From: CADCVT01 sp035940955
GTDB taxonomy: Bacteria > Actinomycetota > Thermoleophilia > Solirubrobacterales > Solirubrobacteraceae
Reading direction: 5' to 3'
Assembly (NCBI GenBank): GCA_035940955.1
Contig: DASZEJ010000123.1
Span: 1 to 8,838, forward strand
Length of the DNA stretch: 8,838 bases
Under the pieces are notes generated by a model. That model searched no databases. It was not told where the DNA came from and saw only the letters and a program-made list of their open reading frames with translations. The stretch's first letter is position 1; each line of letters opens with the position of its first letter. Of the stretch, positions 6,531 to 8,838 are shown piece after piece. Position numbers and translations under genes: made by a program.

Positions 6531-7981
6531 CAGCGCCATGCCCTGAATTCGGGCGCGCCGAAGGACCCCACGACGGCGTGACGCTCGTCGAGGGCGGGGT
6601 CGCGCTCCGGGTGGTCGGCGCGGCGGTGCGCGCCGCGCGACTCGGTGCGGGCGAGCGCGCAGGCGGCGACGAGCCGGGCGAGCGGGTGGGCGTCAGCCGC
6701 CAGGCGCTCGAGCCCCTCGGGCGTGCGCTCCAGGCCCGCGTGGCGCCACATCGCCTCGCGGGTCTCCTGGGCCAGCGGGGGGACGGGCTCGGGCGCGGGC
6801 GGGTCCGGCGGCGGCGGGTCGGCCGGCTCGTCGAGCGCGGCGCGGGCCGCCCGGCCGCCGAAGACGAAGCACTCGCTGAGCGAGTTCGAGGCAAGCCGGT
6901 TCGCGCCGTGCAGCCCGGTGCAGGCCGACTCACCCACCGCGTACAGGCCCCCGACCGTCGACCGCCCGTGCAGGTCGGTGACGATGCCGCCCATCATGTA
7001 GTGGGCGGCCGGCGCGACCGGGACCAGCTCCCTCGCCGGGTCCAGCCCGTTGTCGCGCAGCGCCTTGACGACGTTGGGGAACAGGGCGGGGTCGATCCCG
7101 CGCATGTCGAGCCCGACGTGGGTGGCGCCGGTCTCCTGGAGCTTGCGGAAGATCGCCAGCGCGACCTCGTCCCGCGGCAGCAGCTCCTCCACGAACCGCT
7201 CGCCGTCGGGGCCGTGGAGCGTCGCGCCCTCGCCGCGGATGGCCTCGGTGATGAGGAAGCCCTCGCGGCGGGGGATCCCGGTCACCGCGGTCGGGTGGAA
7301 CTGGAGGAACTCGAGGTCGGCCAGCTCGGCGCCCGCGCGGTGGGCGAGGACCATGCCGGTGCCGGTCGAGCCCGGCGGGTTGGTGGTGCGCGCCCACAGC
7401 GCCGCGGCGCCGCCGGCCGTCACGATCGTGGCGCGGGCGCCGACCGCCCGGCCGTCCCCCATGAGCACGCCGGCGACGCGGCCGTCGTGGCACCACAGGT
7501 CGGCGGCGCGGGCGGCGTCGAGGACGGTAATCTTCGGGTGCTCGACGGCGAGGGCGCTGAGCTGGCGGACGACGCGGCGGCCGGTCGCGCTTCCGCCCGC
7601 GTGGACGACGCGGCGCCGCGAGTGGCCGCCCTCGAGGCCGAGGGCCAGGTTGCCGTGGCGGTCGGCGTCGAAGTGGACGCCGAGGCGCTGGAGGGTGCGG
7701 ACGGCGTCGGGGGCCTCGTTCACGAGCGCCTGCGCCGCGCTGAGGCGGGTGAGGCCGCGGCCGGCGGCGACGGTGTCCCTCAGGTGCTCCTCCGGGGAGT
7801 CGCCCTCGGCGAGCGCCGCGGCGATCCCGCCCTGAGCCCAGTAGCTGGCGGTCTGCGCGAGCGGCGTGGCGGAGATCAGCGCGACGCGCGCGCCCTCGTT
7901 CGCGGCGGCCAGCGCGGTGTAGAGGCCCGCGCCTCCGGCGCCGACCACGGCGACGTCGGCGTCGATCCTCGGCTCCGGCAT
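6530..7981 (-). CDS. nadB: L-aspartate oxidase
   Basis: This FAD enzyme oxidises L-aspartate to iminoaspartate, the first step of de novo NAD synthesis; quinolinate synthase NadA uses the product. The 483-residue protein has the FAD-binding loop VVGAGGAGLYTALAA (12-26), the flavin segment TASYWAQGGIAAAL (44-57), EGGHSRRRVVHAGG (117-130), FLQFHPTA (225-232), FLITEAIRGEGA (242-253), LPRDEVA (268-274), HYMMGGI (327-333) and GANRLASNSLSECFVFG (359-375). By recalled alignment with the E. coli enzyme, the substrate-site His229, Thr245, Arg270, His327 and Arg362 are present, which favours NadB over fumarate reductase/succinate dehydrogenase flavoproteins. A proline-rich linker (about 382-403) precedes a short C-terminal helical domain with TESRGAHRRADHPE. 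I start at the ATG at 7981, next to the flavin motif; an in-frame ATG at 8002 would add 7 residues and overlap the divergent gene. No Shine-Dalgarno is present, suggesting a leaderless transcript. nadA and nadC are not adjacent in the window. Confidence 0.95.
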   Translation of the reverse strand: MPEPRIDADVAVVGAGGAGLYTALAAANEGARVALISATPLAQTASYWAQGGIAAALAEGDSPEEHLRDTVAAGRGLTRLSAAQALVNEAPDAVRTLQRLGVHFDADRHGNLALGLEGGHSRRRVVHAGGSATGRRVVRQLSALAVEHPKITVLDAARAADLWCHDGRVAGVLMGDGRAVGARATIVTAGGAAALWARTTNPPGSTGTGMVLAHRAGAELADLEFLQFHPTAVTGIPRREGFLITEAIRGEGATLHGPDGERFVEELLPRDEVALAIFRKLQETGATHVGLDMRGIDPALFPNVVKALRDNGLDPARELVPVAPAAHYMMGGIVTDLHGRSTVGGLYAVGESACTGLHGANRLASNSLSECFVFGGRAARAALDEPADPPPPDPPAPEPVPPLAQETREAMWRHAGLERTPEGLERLAADAHPLARLVAACALARTESRGAHRRADHPERDPALDERHAVVGSFGAPEFRAWR

Positions 7982-7988
7982 GGGCGGG

Positions 7989-7995
7989 TACCGTA
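7989..7995. promoter_or_regulatory. Shared symmetric -10 element between divergent nadB and deacetylase genes
   Basis: Only 19 bp separate the two ATGs. The plus strand carries TACCGT (7989-7994) with exactly 6 nt before the deacetylase ATG, the spacing expected if transcription starts at the A of ATG. The minus strand carries TACGGT (7995-7990) with 8 nt before the nadB ATG. Both match TAnnnT and overlap in TACCGTA. No Shine-Dalgarno fits in the gap on either side and no good -35 was found. Both genes are therefore probably leaderless and share one bidirectional core promoter. Confidence 0.45.
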
Positions 7996-8000
7996 GCCCC

Positions 8001-8838
8001 ATGCCGCCCGCGGTCCTGCTGTCGCACCCGTCCTCGCTCGAGCACGACACCGGCGCGCATCCCGAGCGCGCGGCGCGGCTGGTGGCGTTCGAGGACGAGC
8101 TGTCGGCGCGCGGCGGGCTGGGGCTCGCGCGGTCCTCGTCGCCGGCCGCGTCGCGGGAGCTGCTGGAGCTCGTCCACCCGGCCGCGTACGTGGACGGGAT
8201 CGAGCGGTTCGTCGCGGCGGGAGGCGGCCCGCTGGACGTCGACACGGTGTGCTCTCCGGGGTCCTGGCGGGCGGCGCTGCACGCCGCGGGCGGGGCGGCG
8301 GCGGCCGTCGACCTGCTGCTCGGCGGGGAGGCGTCGTTCGCCGCGTCGGTCCACCGCCCGCCCGGTCATCACGCCGAGGCGGCGCGGGCGATGGGGTTCT
8401 GCCTGTTCAACAACGTGGCGGTGGCGGCCCGGCGGGCGCTGTCGGAGTTCGGCGTGGGCCGGGTCCTCATCCTCGACTGGGACGTCCACCACGGCAACGG
8501 GACGAACGACGTCTTCCACGACACCGACGAGGTGCTGTTCGTCTCGATCCACGAGTCGCCGCTGTACCCGGGGACCGGCCCGGCGTCGGACGTGGGGAGC
8601 GGCGCGGGGGAGGGGTACACGGTCAACGTGCCGGTGCCCGCGGGCTCCGGCGACGAGACGTTCGTGTCGCTCGTGTCGCACGTCGTGACGCCGCTGGCCC
8701 GCGCGTACGAGCCGGGCCTCGTGCTCGTGAGCGCCGGGTTCGACGCCCACTCCGACGACCCGCTCGCCGGCTGCCGGGTGAGCGAGGAGGGCTTCGCGGC
8801 GATGGCGGCGGAGGTCCGGGCGCTGGCGGCGGAGCTCG
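8001..8838 (+). CDS. Class II histone deacetylase-like / AcuC-type deacetylase, 3' end beyond window
   Basis: The ATG at 8001 opens a frame to the right edge (279 complete codons), so the C-terminus is missing; the family is usually about 310-380 residues. The arginase/deacetylase fold is shown by an N-terminal HPERAARL, RPPGHHAEAARAMGFCLFNNVAVAA (catalytic His dyad H123-H124), LILDWDVHHGNGT (zinc ligands D161 and H163, with D159 and H164 of the charge relay), SIHESPLYPGTG, and LVSAGFDAHSDDPLAG (third zinc ligand D248). The catalytic Tyr region (GGY) would lie beyond the edge. Family knowledge: bacterial members remove acyl groups from lysines or acetylpolyamines in a Zn-dependent reaction; AcuC acts on acetyl-CoA synthetase. 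The actual substrate cannot be assigned. The gene diverges from nadB across 19 bp, and its start fits a leaderless transcript. Confidence 0.93.
   Translation, partial: MPPAVLLSHPSSLEHDTGAHPERAARLVAFEDELSARGGLGLARSSSPAASRELLELVHPAAYVDGIERFVAAGGGPLDVDTVCSPGSWRAALHAAGGAAAAVDLLLGGEASFAASVHRPPGHHAEAARAMGFCLFNNVAVAARRALSEFGVGRVLILDWDVHHGNGTNDVFHDTDEVLFVSIHESPLYPGTGPASDVGSGAGEGYTVNVPVPAGSGDETFVSLVSHVVTPLARAYEPGLVLVSAGFDAHSDDPLAGCRVSEEGFAAMAAEVRALAAEL

Noticed and set aside
3545..7996. A 1483-codon open frame on the plus strand
   Set aside because: It runs antisense to hyuB, hyuA, the 143-residue gene and nadB. For the last three it is codon-aligned, so it stays open because TTA, CTA and TCA codons are avoided in this GC-rich DNA. 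The product is Arg/Ala/Gly/Val-rich with no domain, while the opposite strand carries clear enzyme families.
7982..8245. An N-terminal extension of nadB of up to 88 residues
   Set aside because: The extension is Ser/Ala/Pro-rich, not part of the NadB family, and lies antisense to the start of the deacetylase gene. NadB proteins begin shortly before the flavin-binding loop, as the ATG at 7981 does.
6930..8750. A 606-codon minus-strand open frame over nadB and the deacetylase
   Set aside because: It is out of frame with nadB and antisense to the deacetylase, which has its complete catalytic motifs on the plus strand. Composition is low complexity.
1..8838. Mobile element, CRISPR array, tRNA/rRNA or toxin-antitoxin locus
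   Set aside because: No direct repeat array, transposase or integrase motif, cloverleaf sequence or paired small toxin-antitoxin genes were seen on either strand; all sizeable stretches are occupied by ordinary genes.

Overview
The window is extremely GC-rich bacterial DNA, with nearly every third codon position G or C, GTG as well as ATG starts and very short intergenic gaps. Together with the gene families this suggests a high-GC actinobacterium, most likely of the Thermoleophilia/Solirubrobacterales type. That placement is inference from composition and protein style, not a search result. No rRNA, tRNA, CRISPR array, transposase, phage gene or obvious genomic island was seen.

Layout. (1) Positions 1-2332, minus strand: the N-terminal ~777 codons of a large AAA/STAND-type regulatory ATPase with a TPR-like helical region; its C-terminus lies beyond the left edge. 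(2) 2354-2527, minus: a small arginine-rich ORF of 57 codons directly upstream of that ATPase and in the same frame. (3) 2528-2601: a structured intergenic segment with an inverted repeat that includes the hyuB stop codon. (4) 2599-5965, minus: a hyuA-hyuB pair, the ATP-dependent hydantoinase/5-oxoprolinase-type two-subunit enzyme. (5) 5984-6415, minus: a 143-residue uncharacterised protein with a C-terminal Cys/His motif, probably the first gene of the hyuAB transcript. (6) 6416-6529: the only AT-rich patch, holding a good minus-strand promoter and a possible plus-strand promoter. (7) 6530-7981, minus: nadB, L-aspartate oxidase, first enzyme of de novo NAD synthesis. (8) 8001-8838, plus: a class II histone-deacetylase-like (AcuC/acetylpolyamine amidohydrolase) gene cut by the right edge, divergent from nadB across only 19 bp.

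How the genes work together. HyuA and HyuB should form one enzyme. The Cys/His protein probably shares their transcript but has no known role. nadB and the deacetylase seem to share a minimal bidirectional, leaderless promoter. The ATPase and the small ORF form a separate regulatory unit. I see no clear defence system, biosynthetic cluster or mobile element. The items most worth a second look are the Cys/His protein, the small arginine-rich ORF, the missing canonical start of hyuB, and the symmetric -10 element between nadB and the deacetylase gene.
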